The notes: generated from the sequence alone by a model not told the origin. DNA of 56,687 bases from an uncultured Pedobacter sp. (GCF_946479715.1 NZ_CAMLHF010000008.1:1-56687); one strand, 5' to 3'. Numbered from the stretch's first letter, positions 1-9,212 are shown. Translations and numbers: made by a program.

Positions 1-54
1 TCAATTAATATTATTGAAGCAGCTCAAAAAGTAATTAAAAGAGCAAAAAAATAA
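1..54 (+). CDS. C-terminal end of an unidentified gene (partial)
   Basis: The frame open from base 1 reads 17 codons and stops with TAA at 52-54, ending in the lysine-rich sequence AAQKVIKRAKK. This could be the tail of a gene starting to the left of the window. It is too short to assign a family, and chance openness cannot be excluded. Confidence 0.3.
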   Translation, partial: SINIIEAAQKVIKRAKK

Positions 55-310
55 TTGATCCTTGGCAGGCCATTGTGATTTTTTGATCGCAGTAACTTTT
101 TTATAATTACGAAATCGAACCAAATTCCTCCAGAGATGGTGTTGTACATTAACGGAAGCTTATTGGTTCCGTTTCGTTGTATGATTACCTTACAACTAAA
201 GTGTGACGCCCAGAAAAGAGGCGATGATGTACCTTTAAGAAGTAGCTAAATAAACCCTTATCACTGATCATGGCTTTAGTTAAGGCCAATTGGCACCTAT
301 TTCAAATCAT

Positions 311-1414
311 ATGAAAATATATAAATTAAAAACCGAAATACTGACATTGATCCTCCTTATCCTGGGGATTTCTGTAAGCTGTAGGACATACGGTCAAAAA
401 CCTCTGCCCATTAAAGGGCTCAAGGATTATTACAAGGATTACTTTCCTATTGGTGTTGCTGTGAGCCGCAAAACTTTATCAGGCGATGAAGCGAACCTTC
501 TTTTAAAAGAATTTAACAGCATCACCCCAGAAAATGCGATGAAAATGGAAGCCATACATCCTCGTGAGGATTTTTACTTCTGGCGTGATGCAGATTCAAT
601 AGTTAATTTTGCTCAAAATCACCGGCTAATGGTCCGAGGGCATAATTTGTGCTGGCATGAGCAGGTCGCCGATTGGATGTTCAAAGACAAAGATGGTCAT
701 CTTGTCACAAAGGATGTCCTCCTTAAACGGCTTGAAGAGCACATCACAACCGTAGTGAAAAGGTATAAGGGAAAAATTTACGCATGGGATGTGGTCAATG
801 AAGTAATCGGCGATGCTGATGACGAGTTTATCAGGAATTCCTTGTGGTACAAGATATGTGGTGAAGAATATATCGCAAAGGCATTTGAATATGCTCATGC
901 TGCTGATCCCGATGCTTTACTTTTTTATAATGATTACAATACAGAGAGGCCAGTTAAACGCGATAAAATTTATCGCCTGCTCAAAAAGCTGATTGCGCAA
1001 AAAGTTCCTATCCATGGTGTCGGCTTACAAGCCCACTGGTCAATTTTTGAGCCCTCTGAGAAAGATTTGCGTGATGCCATTGAATTGTATGCCTCCTTAG
1101 GTTTACAAATACATCTCACGGAACTCGATATGTCAATTTATCCATGGGAAAAATATAAAAGACAAAAAAAGGAGGGAGATACCGATCTGCTGACACCAGC
1201 GCTTGAACAAAAACAAGCTGATCAGTATGCCAAAATCTTCCGAATCTTTAGGGAATACAGGAAGCATATAACCAGTGTGACTTTCTGGAATATTTCAGAC
1301 CGGTACAGTTGGCTGGACTACTATCCGGTGCCAGGGAGGAAGAATTATCCCTTATTGTTTGACCAGAAACTTCAGCGGAAAAGAGCTTATGCTGAAGTTA
1401 TAAATTTTAAATGA
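311..1414 (+). CDS. Secreted endo-1,4-beta-xylanase, glycoside hydrolase family 10
   Basis: The family hydrolyses internal beta-1,4-xylosidic bonds with retention. A GH10 barrel covers roughly residues 40-365. WDVVNEV carries the acid/base Glu164 and HLTELDMS the nucleophile Glu271; GHNLCWH and the late FWNISD stretch are also family-typical. I take ATG 311, which begins MKIYKLK and gives a hydrophobic export signal; the frame is open to a TTG at 290, but that adds seven residues with no signal-peptide character. A cysteine (SVSC) follows the signal, so a lipoprotein is possible, although the lipobox is poor. The gene stands alone: the next gene is 421 bases away and is a regulator. The length of about 367 residues is normal for a single-domain GH10, with no carbohydrate-binding module. 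Confidence 0.93.
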   Translation: MKIYKLKTEILTLILLILGISVSCRTYGQKPLPIKGLKDYYKDYFPIGVAVSRKTLSGDEANLLLKEFNSITPENAMKMEAIHPREDFYFWRDADSIVNFAQNHRLMVRGHNLCWHEQVADWMFKDKDGHLVTKDVLLKRLEEHITTVVKRYKGKIYAWDVVNEVIGDADDEFIRNSLWYKICGEEYIAKAFEYAHAADPDALLFYNDYNTERPVKRDKIYRLLKKLIAQKVPIHGVGLQAHWSIFEPSEKDLRDAIELYASLGLQIHLTELDMSIYPWEKYKRQKKEGDTDLLTPALEQKQADQYAKIFRIFREYRKHITSVTFWNISDRYSWLDYYPVPGRKNYPLLFDQKLQRKRAYAEVINFK

Positions 1415-1707
1415 TTCGGCTTGAAGTGCACCAGTTTAAACTTTTGTAGCCAAAAAAAAGACATTTGTTGCCATTGGATGCTTATATTGTAGTTACTTTC
1501 GTTATTCCAAATAGCCGTACTTATTTGTGTCCTGAGGCAGGTGAATTGAGCAGACAAGAGGACCGGCAAAACTATTTTACAAAACTGGTTGCTTTTTTAA
1601 ACTAAGTTGAAAATAATAGATTTATTGCCGATATGAAATATATAAATAGGTAAAAAGGTATAGTTTATGGCTAATATTTCACAGAGCACCAAGATCAGGA
1701 AGCAAAG

Positions 1708-1725
1708 CCGCCAGGGGCCTGGCGG
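1708..1725. other. GC-rich 8-bp perfect hairpin upstream of a sigma factor gene
   Basis: CCGCCAGG at 1708-1715 pairs exactly with CCTGGCGG at 1718-1725 around GG; in RNA the loop would open to GGGC. It is not followed by a T run, so it is not a classical terminator. It lies about 80 bases before the -7 box of the sigma gene and stands out in an AT-rich spacer. It could be a protein-binding palindrome or a short repeat unit. Confidence 0.45.
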
Positions 1726-1806
1726 TAATCATAATCAACGCTTTTGGTAAGGTGATACATAACAAACAGTTAACATACATTTAATGCGCTGTTATCTCTC
1801 TCTATG

Positions 1807-1814
1807 TACTTTTG
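1807..1814 (+). promoter_or_regulatory. Candidate -7 promoter box (TAnnTTTG) for the ECF sigma gene
   Basis: TACTTTTG is an exact match to the Bacteroidota -7 consensus, 21 bases before the chosen ATG at 1836. The -33 element is weak: the closest match is TTTA at 1780-1783, 23 bases upstream instead of the usual 19-20. Confidence 0.4.
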
Positions 1815-1835
1815 ACGATAAATAATATAGGTCAA

Positions 1836-2435
1836 ATGTCTCCAAGCTCTAAAGACGAACATGAATTGATAAGCCTTTGGAAAAACGGAGATGAAAGTGC
1901 ATTCAACCACTTATTTAAACTTCATTTTCAAAAACTGCTCGGGTTTTCTTCCAGGTACATCCTGGATCCGGAACTGGCGAAAGAAATTGCCATGGACGTC
2001 ATGTTTAAGGCCTGGCAAAAAAAAGATGAGTTGGCCAATGATCGTCCAAGCCTGGAACCCTTCCTTTTTCATTTGCTGAAAGCAGGGATAATAGATCAGT
2101 TTAGAAAGAAAAGCATCACTGTTTTACCTATTGAAGATATTGTTAAAGAGCCTGCGTCGATTGAACAGGCAGATGATCTGATTAACTATCGTGAACTAAC
2201 CAATTTATATCATGAAAGCCTGAACAGCCTCAGTCCTCAAAGAAGGCTGGTATTCGAAATGCGTCAGCAGCAGGGAATGAGCTATCAGGAAATAGCAGAT
2301 GAACTTCAGATTTCATCAAAAACGGTAAACCGTCATCTCAGCGATTCTTTCCATACCGTGAGAAACTTCATGCGCAAAAACGGAGAAATAGCTCTGTTTT
2401 TTCTGACTATCATCGGGATTCTACTTTTAAAATAG
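1836..2435 (+). CDS. ECF-type RNA polymerase sigma factor (FecI-like)
   Basis: This sigma-70 family protein of about 199 residues has region 2 near residues 15-85 (FNHLFKLHFQKLLGFSSRYI, then ELAKEIAMDVMFKAW) and region 4 near 125-180 (LSPQRRLVFEMRQQQG, then SYQEIADELQISSKTVNRHL). It probably directs transcription of the receptor genes downstream when its FecR partner signals. The C-terminus ends in a strongly hydrophobic helix (IALFFLTIIGILLLK), which suggests membrane association and is seen in other Bacteroidota ECF factors. I chose ATG 1836; the frame stays open to a TTG at 1812 that overlaps the -7 box. The FecR gene follows after 122 bases. Confidence 0.92.
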   Translation: MSPSSKDEHELISLWKNGDESAFNHLFKLHFQKLLGFSSRYILDPELAKEIAMDVMFKAWQKKDELANDRPSLEPFLFHLLKAGIIDQFRKKSITVLPIEDIVKEPASIEQADDLINYRELTNLYHESLNSLSPQRRLVFEMRQQQGMSYQEIADELQISSKTVNRHLSDSFHTVRNFMRKNGEIALFFLTIIGILLLK

Positions 2436-2557
2436 TTTTTTTTATCTCATTATCAGTTGTTTATTGGTTTGTTTGAAAAATAACGCCAATCCCATTGGGT
2501 ATAAATTCCATTTCTTACGGTATGTATAAATAGGGCATCTTGCCACATACCAAAAGC

Positions 2558-3574
2558 ATGAAAAAAGAAATTGACAAGGAACTATTAATCCGCTATATCA
2601 ATGAGCGCTGTACGGCAGAGGATCTGCTACAGGTGCAGCAGTTTCTTAGTGATCCCCAGTGGCAACAGGCGCTGGAAGAGATACTGGAAACCGACTTTTC
2701 TGCAATGGAGGATACACCGCAGGCAGATGAAACTGTTTTAGAGGAATGGAATCGGGAGTTCCGGAATATATATATTAAAAAACCACGGGTCAGTTTTTGG
2801 CAAACACGATGGATGGGCTATGCCGCCGCTTGCTTGATGGTACTGGGTATAGGCGCTTATTTTTTAAATAAGCAGACGCTATTTGCTGAACATCTTGATA
2901 GTAGTGCCGTTGCGATGGTAGAAAAAACCAATCCAAGAGGCATCCGGTCTAAAGTCACTCTGCCGGACAGTTCGGTGGTATATCTGGGTGCAGGCAGCAG
3001 CATCAGATTCCCTGAACGATTTGAGAAGAAAGAACGAACATTAATACTTGCCGGAGAAGCTTTTTTTGAAATATCAAAAAATCCTAAGCGGCCTTTCGTT
3101 ATCCATACTGGAGAAATCCAGACTACCGTATTGGGTACTTCATTTAAAATAACTGCATTTAAAGGCGATCCATTGTCTGTTGAAGTAGCTACAGGTAAAG
3201 TTCGTGTATCCAGAAAGGAAAGCAGAAATAGGACCGCTGAACTTGCGCTACTTATTCCGGGAGAGGGAATAAAATGGAACGAAAAGAATGGGAAAGCGGA
3301 AGCTATTCTTGCCGACATCTCAGCAGTTAAAAATTGGGCATTGGGCGAAATATCTTTTAAAAATCGTTCGCTTACGCAAATTGCAGCTGAACTGGAAAAC
3401 TGGTATGATGTAGAGATCAGTTTTGCAAAATCGGCAAGGGTAAGCAAACGCCTTTCTTTGAGTGTAGATGGTACCGCATCAATATCGGATGCGCTGGACA
3501 TCATCTGTAATACGGCTCATCTGAAATACCATTTTAATGGAAGACGGGAGATCATTATATATGACAATAAGTAA
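2558..3574 (+). CDS. FecR-family anti-sigma factor
   Basis: An inner-membrane signal transducer that holds its ECF sigma factor inactive and relays the occupied state of the TonB-dependent receptor. It has a cytoplasmic N-terminal region (residues 1-85), one membrane segment near 90-106 (WMGYAAACLMVLGIGAYFL), and a periplasmic FecR domain (about 125-225) with the signature LPDSSVVYLGAGSSIRFPE and GEAFFEISKNPKRPFVIHTG. A C-terminal DUF4974-type region (about 265-335: AVKNWALGEISFKNRSL) follows. I chose ATG 2558, which begins MKKEIDKELL; a TTG at 2540 is less likely. Length is normal. It lies between its sigma factor and the receptor, the usual order. Confidence 0.93.
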   Translation: MKKEIDKELLIRYINERCTAEDLLQVQQFLSDPQWQQALEEILETDFSAMEDTPQADETVLEEWNREFRNIYIKKPRVSFWQTRWMGYAAACLMVLGIGAYFLNKQTLFAEHLDSSAVAMVEKTNPRGIRSKVTLPDSSVVYLGAGSSIRFPERFEKKERTLILAGEAFFEISKNPKRPFVIHTGEIQTTVLGTSFKITAFKGDPLSVEVATGKVRVSRKESRNRTAELALLIPGEGIKWNEKNGKAEAILADISAVKNWALGEISFKNRSLTQIAAELENWYDVEISFAKSARVSKRLSLSVDGTASISDALDIICNTAHLKYHFNGRREIIIYDNK

Positions 3575-3626
3575 CAACAAAATGGAAAGGAGAAAAATGA
3601 ACAATTAGTCTTTAATAAAATAAAAA

Positions 3627-3652
3627 TCCGTTCCCGGTAAACCGGAAACGGA
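3627..3652 (+). other. Hairpin between FecR and receptor genes
   Basis: TCCGTTCCCGGT (3627-3638) pairs with ACCGGAAACGGA (3641-3652) around AA, with one C/A mismatch. The 5' side is A-rich but no T run follows, so it is more likely an attenuating or mRNA-protecting hairpin than a strong terminator. The second FecR-receptor junction in this window (11563-11588) carries an analogous hairpin. Confidence 0.45.
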
Positions 3653-3770
3653 AAATGTGATCACAAACAGTAACATGTTTACCAAGACGCTGTACTGCAG
3701 GTGAAATGCTCAGGGCCAGGCCCGGATACAATTAAAGTGCTTTTATCAAACAACATTAACATTCAAAAAT

Positions 3771-6700
3771 ATGCATAATGTAGGAAAACTACGTCCAACA
3801 ATTCGATTTATAATGAAATTATCCCTGATTATTGCCGTCTTCCAGCTCACCTTTATAGGGGTTATGCTTGCCAGTGATGTACGGGGCCAAAACCTCGATC
3901 AGCTAAAGATTGAGATTAAACTTAACAATGCTTCTGTAGAAGAAGGCCTCATTACACTTTCGCAAAAAAGCGGCATCAGGATCTCCTATGAGGGTGAAAT
4001 ACTCCAAAAAGAAAGTAAAAGGATCACTTTAAACAGCAATAACATTACAGCGGGAGTAGTTTTACGAAGCATCCTGGAGAGAACCAATCTTAAGTACAGG
4101 TTATTTAAAAATTACATTATTATTGACGCTAAACCTGTTCCGCAACAGCCCGGACGCATTACTGGTAAAATTTTAGACGACAGGGGCGAAGTGATGCCAA
4201 GTACCAGTATTAAGGTTATAGAGACTGGACAGGCTGTACAAACCACTGTTGACGGTAGGTATAGCATTAACCTTAAACCGGGAACTTATTCGCTCGAGAT
4301 CAGTTATATCTCCTACCAGAAACAGCGCATAACGGAAGTTGTGGTAAAGGCAGGAGAAAATACAGTGCTGGATATTTCAATGAAACCGGATTCTAAGGGT
4401 TTATCAGAGGTTATCATTACATCGAGTTATAAAAAAGCATCTATAGCCGGTTTATATGCACAGCAAAAAAACACCTCCAATCTTTCAGACGGGATCTCGG
4501 CAGAGCAGATTGGTGCAACCCCCGATAAACACGTAGGAGAAACTCTGAAGCGTATTACCGGTGTGTCTACCAATGAAAATAGAAAAGTAGTAGTTCGTGG
4601 CATTGCAGAGCGTTACAACGTGTCGCTACTTAACGGGAGTGCATTACCGAGTACAGATGTGCAGGAACGTGATTTTGAGTTTAACCTGATCCCTACCAAC
4701 CTGGTCGAAAACATCGTAGTAGCCAAGTCCATCACCGCAGATATGCCTTATGGTTTTGCCGGTGGTTTGATTCAGATCACCACTAAATCTGTACCTGAAA
4801 GCAATTTCCTTTCCGTAAGTGCCGGAACCTCTTTTAACAGCCGCACCATTGGAAAAGATTTTCTGGGTTATAGCCGTGGCAAATATGATTACCTGGGATT
4901 TGATGATGGAAAAAGAGATCATTTTCCGAGTGGATTGCTGAACCTTGTGGGCAAATTTGACCCAACAAAGGATGACAGTCAGAACGAAATCAAAGCAGCA
5001 CAGGTTGCGGAACAGAACAAACGTATAGGGGGAACAGAGCGCTTAGGTGCGCGTCTTTTTCAATCAATGCCTTCACAAAATTACCAACTGAGCCTGGGCA
5101 GGGTGTATTCACTTAGCAAGACCAAAGAACATAAAATTGGTTTTGTAGGTTCATTAAGTTACCGCAACACACAGAGCAATGATTACGTTTCTTCTATGCG
5201 CAGGGGAGATTGGTCTCATGAGCCTACGCGCGCAGATGATCCTACCGATGTAAATGGCGGGAATATATATGGGTTTAATACCACCTTAGGGTTACTGCTA
5301 AACGGTGGTTTTAAGACTGAAAATCACCAGATTAACACCTATAATTTATATACAAGGATATTCGATAATAGGTTTAGCCGGTTTACCGGATGGACTTTTG
5401 AAAATCCGAAAAATGATACCGACATGAAATATGCGTGCATACTGGAAGATGATAGACCTAAATTTACAGATTTGCTGCAAAACAAAGTAAGTGGTATCCA
5501 TCGTTTTAATTCAATAAAGATTGAATGGGGTTTAGCCAGAACTTCTTTGAAATCGGAGGAACGGGATGCAATTTCGGCCTCGATGGGCACCAAGGAAATC
5601 GGAAATAGGGTACTGTACACTTATCAGCCGGGTACCATAAGTGATCCTGGTCCTGGTGCGCTACATCGCGATGAATACATCTACAAGGAAAACAATATTG
5701 ATGGTGTGATTAGTGCTGCATACGATTTTAAGCTCGGTAAAACCAGTCATATCTTTAAAACCGGTGTTAACTATTTAAAGAAACATGCGTTTTATGATTG
5801 GCAGATACTGCCTATAGCGAAAGGGACAAACTCAACGGTTCCGATAGAACTGATTCCTATTCAGGACTGGGGCAATTACATGAATATGGAGAATACCGAA
5901 AACAGTTTACTCTACTTCAAGAAAGATTACACTTCAAATAAATTTGAAGCGAAAAGTATAAATAAGGGCGGATTTGTAATGTTAGATCACAAATTGTTAC
6001 CAGGCCTTAGGGTAGTTTGGGGAGCAAGGGCTGAATATTTCAAACTGGATACCATAACGAATTCTGCCAGTTTGCTAAGGGACAAAAATAGTAAAATCTT
6101 CTTTGAAGAAAAGAAGGATTGGTATTTTCTGCCTTCGGCAAACATTACTTATTCTCCTTTAAAAGACCTGAACCTACGTGCATCCTATGCTAAGTCGGCT
6201 GTTCGTCCGGGGCTGATGGAAAATTCGAGATTCTCACGTTATAACCCCAATTATGGATCGGTTGTGAGAAGCAATGGGGTTAGTAGCACGCTTATTGATA
6301 ATTATGATGCTAAGATCGAGCTGTTTCCAGGCGCAGGAGAACTTTTATCGGTAGCCTATTTCTATAAGTATTTTGATAAACCAGCGGAATATTACAGGAT
6401 AGATAATGAAAATAATGGAACGGGTTACATCACCATTTCTAATTCCGACTGGGCAAAAGTAAGAGGATGGGAGTTTGAGCTTCGTAAAAGTTTAGGTTTT
6501 CTGTATGATGGACTACCTTTCTTAAAGGATATATACGTTAGCGGTAACCTTACCCTTCAAAAATCAGAGGTAAGGGCACGGGAGATACAGTATGAAACGA
6601 CGCCCGCTGGTGTAGATACGATGTATTATAAATACCTGAAATATCCACGTGCTTTATATGGACAGGTTCCATTGTTGTACAATGCAGGAATACAATATGC

Positions 6701-7112
6701 TGGTAAAAAACTAGGGCTAAACATTACCTATAACCACACAGGGTACAAAACATTCATTACAGGAATTGACCCTAGTCTGGTAGAATATGAAAGACCGCGA
6801 TCTCAAATGGATGCGCAGATTAGCTATAGATTTCTTAAAGGAAAACTAGAAACCAAATTAAATATGAGCAACCTGCTTGATGCTCCGTTTCGCTATTTCA
6901 TCAATGATCCAACAACGTATGAACTAAAACCCGGAAATGAGGGCAAAACGAACCTGGAATGGAACGACAAATACGAATATAAATTTGGTTTCTCGGAGAA
7001 ATTTGAAAAAGGGTATATGGATAAGGTTACAAACAGGCTGGTTGGTGACCGCCAAACATCCACCCGTTATACAGGCCGCACATTCAGTCTTTCTTTATCC
7101 TATAATTTTTAA
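3771..7112 (+). CDS. TonB-dependent outer-membrane receptor with STN signalling domain
   Basis: The 1113-residue protein has a signal region (1-42) and a secretin/TonB N-terminal (STN) domain (about 48-118) that contacts FecR. A carboxypeptidase-regulatory-like beta domain (about 128-205) precedes the plug (about 225-340; ISAEQIGATPDKHVGETLKR and IAERYNVSLLNGSALPSTDV). The rest is the barrel, ending in aromatic SLSYNF as expected for outer-membrane insertion. The plug resembles the large TonB-Xanth-Caul-type receptors more than SusC: the SusC signature VVVGYGTQKR is absent and no SusD follows. The substrate is unknown. A small lipoprotein gene follows 12 bases later. The STN domain, upstream sigma factor and FecR make this a transmembrane-signalling receptor. 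Confidence 0.92.
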   Translation: MHNVGKLRPTIRFIMKLSLIIAVFQLTFIGVMLASDVRGQNLDQLKIEIKLNNASVEEGLITLSQKSGIRISYEGEILQKESKRITLNSNNITAGVVLRSILERTNLKYRLFKNYIIIDAKPVPQQPGRITGKILDDRGEVMPSTSIKVIETGQAVQTTVDGRYSINLKPGTYSLEISYISYQKQRITEVVVKAGENTVLDISMKPDSKGLSEVIITSSYKKASIAGLYAQQKNTSNLSDGISAEQIGATPDKHVGETLKRITGVSTNENRKVVVRGIAERYNVSLLNGSALPSTDVQERDFEFNLIPTNLVENIVVAKSITADMPYGFAGGLIQITTKSVPESNFLSVSAGTSFNSRTIGKDFLGYSRGKYDYLGFDDGKRDHFPSGLLNLVGKFDPTKDDSQNEIKAAQVAEQNKRIGGTERLGARLFQSMPSQNYQLSLGRVYSLSKTKEHKIGFVGSLSYRNTQSNDYVSSMRRGDWSHEPTRADDPTDVNGGNIYGFNTTLGLLLNGGFKTENHQINTYNLYTRIFDNRFSRFTGWTFENPKNDTDMKYACILEDDRPKFTDLLQNKVSGIHRFNSIKIEWGLARTSLKSEERDAISASMGTKEIGNRVLYTYQPGTISDPGPGALHRDEYIYKENNIDGVISAAYDFKLGKTSHIFKTGVNYLKKHAFYDWQILPIAKGTNSTVPIELIPIQDWGNYMNMENTENSLLYFKKDYTSNKFEAKSINKGGFVMLDHKLLPGLRVVWGARAEYFKLDTITNSASLLRDKNSKIFFEEKKDWYFLPSANITYSPLKDLNLRASYAKSAVRPGLMENSRFSRYNPNYGSVVRSNGVSSTLIDNYDAKIELFPGAGELLSVAYFYKYFDKPAEYYRIDNENNGTGYITISNSDWAKVRGWEFELRKSLGFLYDGLPFLKDIYVSGNLTLQKSEVRAREIQYETTPAGVDTMYYKYLKYPRALYGQVPLLYNAGIQYAGKKLGLNITYNHTGYKTFITGIDPSLVEYERPRSQMDAQISYRFLKGKLETKLNMSNLLDAPFRYFINDPTTYELKPGNEGKTNLEWNDKYEYKFGFSEKFEKGYMDKVTNRLVGDRQTSTRYTGRTFSLSLSYNF

Positions 7113-7124
7113 TTTTTGTATACC

Positions 7125-7949
7125 ATGATTAAGACATTTAAAATAATTTACCTGGCAGCTATCCTGCCTATATTTTTGTTCAGTGCCTGCGAAAAAGACG
7201 GGGACTATATAATGCCAAAGATAAAAGCGATCAACAAAGAATTTAACATAAGTGGTTTTGTTATGGGCGATACTGTTGAACAATATTTTGACGGTGTTAA
7301 AATGCGTGAGTACCATGGACAAGTTAAGACTATATCTTTTCAGAACCAGCTTGCCTTTACCAAGGACGAGATAAACATGGAGTTGAAAAGTAAAAGCACA
7401 GGAAAGACGGTCTATCAGCAAACATTTAACATCAACGATAAGGAAAATATTGTGCCCGGTTTTTACTTCGACGGACTGAAATTTAGTAAGGGATATACTT
7501 ACCCTGATCCGGTGGGAGATGAATATGCAGTGAATTTTTATGCAGACCCCTCTGGCGGTTCTGATCCTGTAGACATTAACATTGATGTACTCGAGTACTA
7601 TTATGATAGTACCAAGCCCGATCCAATTATTGTTGTAAATACCACTACCATTCCATTAGCCCAAAATGTGCAGCCAGGGACCTGGACATCCTATGTAAAA
7701 GTTCCAGTGCCAGTGGTTATTCCACAACAAAGTGATACCCAGATTTATCCGATAGTAGTGATCAGGGATGCAAAGACCAAAGACTATTATGTCAATAAGA
7801 ACAGGGACCAAAGTACAATTAACATGGAAATGCCCTATGATGGTGTTTCTCAAGGTAAGGTCCAAAGTCTCTATTTTAATAGAAAAAAAATAACCGAAAA
7901 GCAGAATTTTCTGGAGTTTTTTGATCTTGTTCAGTTGTTTCCCCGTTAA
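7125..7949 (+). CDS. Lipoprotein of unknown function, partner of the upstream receptor
   Basis: This protein of about 274 residues starts with a clear lipoprotein signal (MIKTFKIIYLAAILPIFLFSAC; cysteine at residue 22). I do not recognise the family. The mature part is rich in beta-type sequence and contains short proline-rich stretches, such as DSTKPDPIIV and VPVPVVIPQQ. I chose ATG 7125 over the TTG at 7116. It begins 12 bases after the receptor stop and is followed by a strong terminator at 8019-8057, so it is the last gene of the sigma/FecR/receptor locus. An outer-leaflet lipoprotein that captures substrate for the receptor, analogous to SusD but unrelated in sequence, is a reasonable inference. 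Confidence 0.8.
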   Translation: MIKTFKIIYLAAILPIFLFSACEKDGDYIMPKIKAINKEFNISGFVMGDTVEQYFDGVKMREYHGQVKTISFQNQLAFTKDEINMELKSKSTGKTVYQQTFNINDKENIVPGFYFDGLKFSKGYTYPDPVGDEYAVNFYADPSGGSDPVDINIDVLEYYYDSTKPDPIIVVNTTTIPLAQNVQPGTWTSYVKVPVPVVIPQQSDTQIYPIVVIRDAKTKDYYVNKNRDQSTINMEMPYDGVSQGKVQSLYFNRKKITEKQNFLEFFDLVQLFPR

Positions 7950-8018
7950 CTCTATGAGGGATTACTTCAAGTACTAACCTTACTAAATTCTCTCGTTAAT
8001 TTATATTTAATGGTATTT

Positions 8019-8057
8019 AAGCAGACTGAGCTTTTTTAAGCGTTCGGTCTGCTTTTT
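8019..8057 (+). terminator. Rho-independent terminator after the first receptor locus
   Basis: AAGCAGAC (8019-8026) pairs with GTCTGCTT (8047-8054), with an inner GCTT/AAGC pairing, followed by TTT. It sits 70 bases after the lipoprotein stop. Confidence 0.75.
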
Positions 8058-8117
8058 AATTTAAATACCTGTCATGTCCTTTTACTTGGTTTACTTATAG
8101 TATATCTTTAAAAGCAC

Positions 8118-8148
8118 TTTGAAATTCAAAGTTGTTTAATTAACTTCG
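8118..8148 (+). promoter_or_regulatory. Bacteroidota-type promoter for the DoxX operon, with overlapping palindrome
   Basis: TTTG at 8118-8121 and TAACTTCG at 8141-8148 are separated by exactly 19 bases; the -7 box has one mismatch to TAnnTTTG. The coding start is 26 bases further on. The -33 box lies inside a 7-bp perfect palindrome, CTTTGAA-A-TTCAAAG (8117-8131), a possible operator. Confidence 0.5.
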
Positions 8149-8173
8149 TACTGCAAAGTATAAAATTAACACT

Positions 8174-8500
8174 ATGAAAATTTCAAGAGCAAGATTTGTT
8201 GTCATCTTTCTTGTTTCGGCGTTTGCCTTTATTATTATCACTAATTTACTGTTGCAACCCGTAAACGGAGAGTGGTTCCCGGGAACTGATTCACCAATAG
8301 CCTGGAAGCGCACCCTGGCTACAATCATATATCCTGTAAAAGTTGTTTTGGTAGGGCCCCTGGCACCAATATTCAACGATCCGGACCCGGCACCACCTAT
8401 TCGGATGCTTGCCTGTGCTTTATACTGGACTGTGATCGCATTGGTTCTTCATTTTCTGTTGAGTAACATAATCCCTCGTAAAAAACATGAGCAGATTTGA
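8174..8500 (+). CDS. Small membrane protein of unknown function
   Basis: The 108-residue protein has a membrane helix near residues 8-28 (VVIFLVSAFAFIIITNLLL) and a second near 78-98 (MLACALYWTVIALVLHFLL), separated by a proline- and tryptophan-containing stretch that would face the periplasm or outer side. I do not recognise the family. Its last 14 bases overlap the start of the DoxX-like gene in another frame, so the two are almost certainly translationally coupled and may act together in the membrane. Confidence 0.75.
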   Translation: MKISRARFVVIFLVSAFAFIIITNLLLQPVNGEWFPGTDSPIAWKRTLATIIYPVKVVLVGPLAPIFNDPDPAPPIRMLACALYWTVIALVLHFLLSNIIPRKKHEQI

Positions 8501-9212
8501 GGGACTGTACTACGAAGCAAAGTCTGACAAGTGGTTTCAAAACTTTGCTGTTTTTTGTCGCGTAGCGTTAGCAGCCGGCTTTCTTCCTGCCGGTTTTGTT
8601 AAGGTCATGGGTGAACGGTTCGCCGCAGGTTTGCCTTCCAATAATCCTTTAGGGCATTACTTCGATGCCTTACAGCTAACAGGCTCTTACTATACCTTTA
8701 TAGGAATTGCCCAAATCATCACTGCTGTATTTTTACTGATTCCGAAAACTTCCCTTCTTGGTGCACTGATGTATTTTCCCATGATTGTCAATATTTGTGT
8801 ACTGACCTATGCTACTCGATTTGAAGGGACCAGACTCGTTACCATGATGGTACTGGCAAATCTGTTTTTATTGATTTGGGACTATGACCGTTTGAAACAC
8901 GTTTTGCCATTTGGGCAGCTCAAAGTAGCATCGCCGCCCGTATTCAAAAAGCCGCTGGGCAATCGCCTTCGGATCGTCTTTTTTGGGGGTTCATTCGCAG
9001 TTTTAGCCGCTATTATCTTCGGTACATTCTATTTATTTGAGATAGGCCCGTGCAATTCTGAAGCTGCCTGCAGAAATCAGTGTGCCGGCAGTAAAAACCC
9101 AGCAGCTTGCGAAGTCTTCTGCGATTGCATTTATAAACAAGGCCAGCCGTTGGATAGTTGTTTGGCAACTTTTAATAAGGCGAAAGATATTCGTGAGTCT
9201 AAAGTGAAGTAA
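8487..9212 (+). CDS. DoxX-like inner-membrane protein with cysteine-rich C-terminal tail
   Basis: About four hydrophobic segments in residues 20-140 (ALAAGFLPAGFVKV, YTFIGIAQIITAVFLLIP, LGALMYFPMIVNICVL, MVLANLFLLIWDYDRL) match the DoxX/MauE-type membrane fold, whose members are often linked to quinone or thiol redox chemistry. A further helix at 162-184 is followed by a soluble tail with seven cysteines (189, 195, 199, 208, 212, 214, 225), which most DoxX proteins lack. The tail could form disulfides or bind metal if it faces the periplasm. It overlaps the preceding small membrane protein by 14 bases. The exact biochemical role is unknown. Confidence 0.78.
   Translation: MSRFEGLYYEAKSDKWFQNFAVFCRVALAAGFLPAGFVKVMGERFAAGLPSNNPLGHYFDALQLTGSYYTFIGIAQIITAVFLLIPKTSLLGALMYFPMIVNICVLTYATRFEGTRLVTMMVLANLFLLIWDYDRLKHVLPFGQLKVASPPVFKKPLGNRLRIVFFGGSFAVLAAIIFGTFYLFEIGPCNSEAACRNQCAGSKNPAACEVFCDCIYKQGQPLDSCLATFNKAKDIRESKVK

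Larger units (their letters stand above)
1415..1835. other. Intergenic region between xylanase and sigma factor genes
   Basis: These 421 bases hold no convincing gene; a 60-codon opening on the minus strand (1387-1569) has no recognisable features. Two things stand out: a GC-rich perfect hairpin at 1708-1725 and a Bacteroidota -7 box at 1807-1814. I see no clear terminator for the xylanase. Confidence 0.6.

Noticed and set aside
151..173. Hairpin AACGGAA/TTCCGTT downstream of the partial gene at the left edge
   Set aside because: The stem is only 7 bp with a 9-base loop and a poor T run, and it is nearly 100 bases from the nearest stop; too weak to call a terminator.
2857..3504. A 215-codon opening antisense to the first FecR gene
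   Set aside because: It is entirely opposite a well-supported gene, low-complexity and serine-rich, without domain features.
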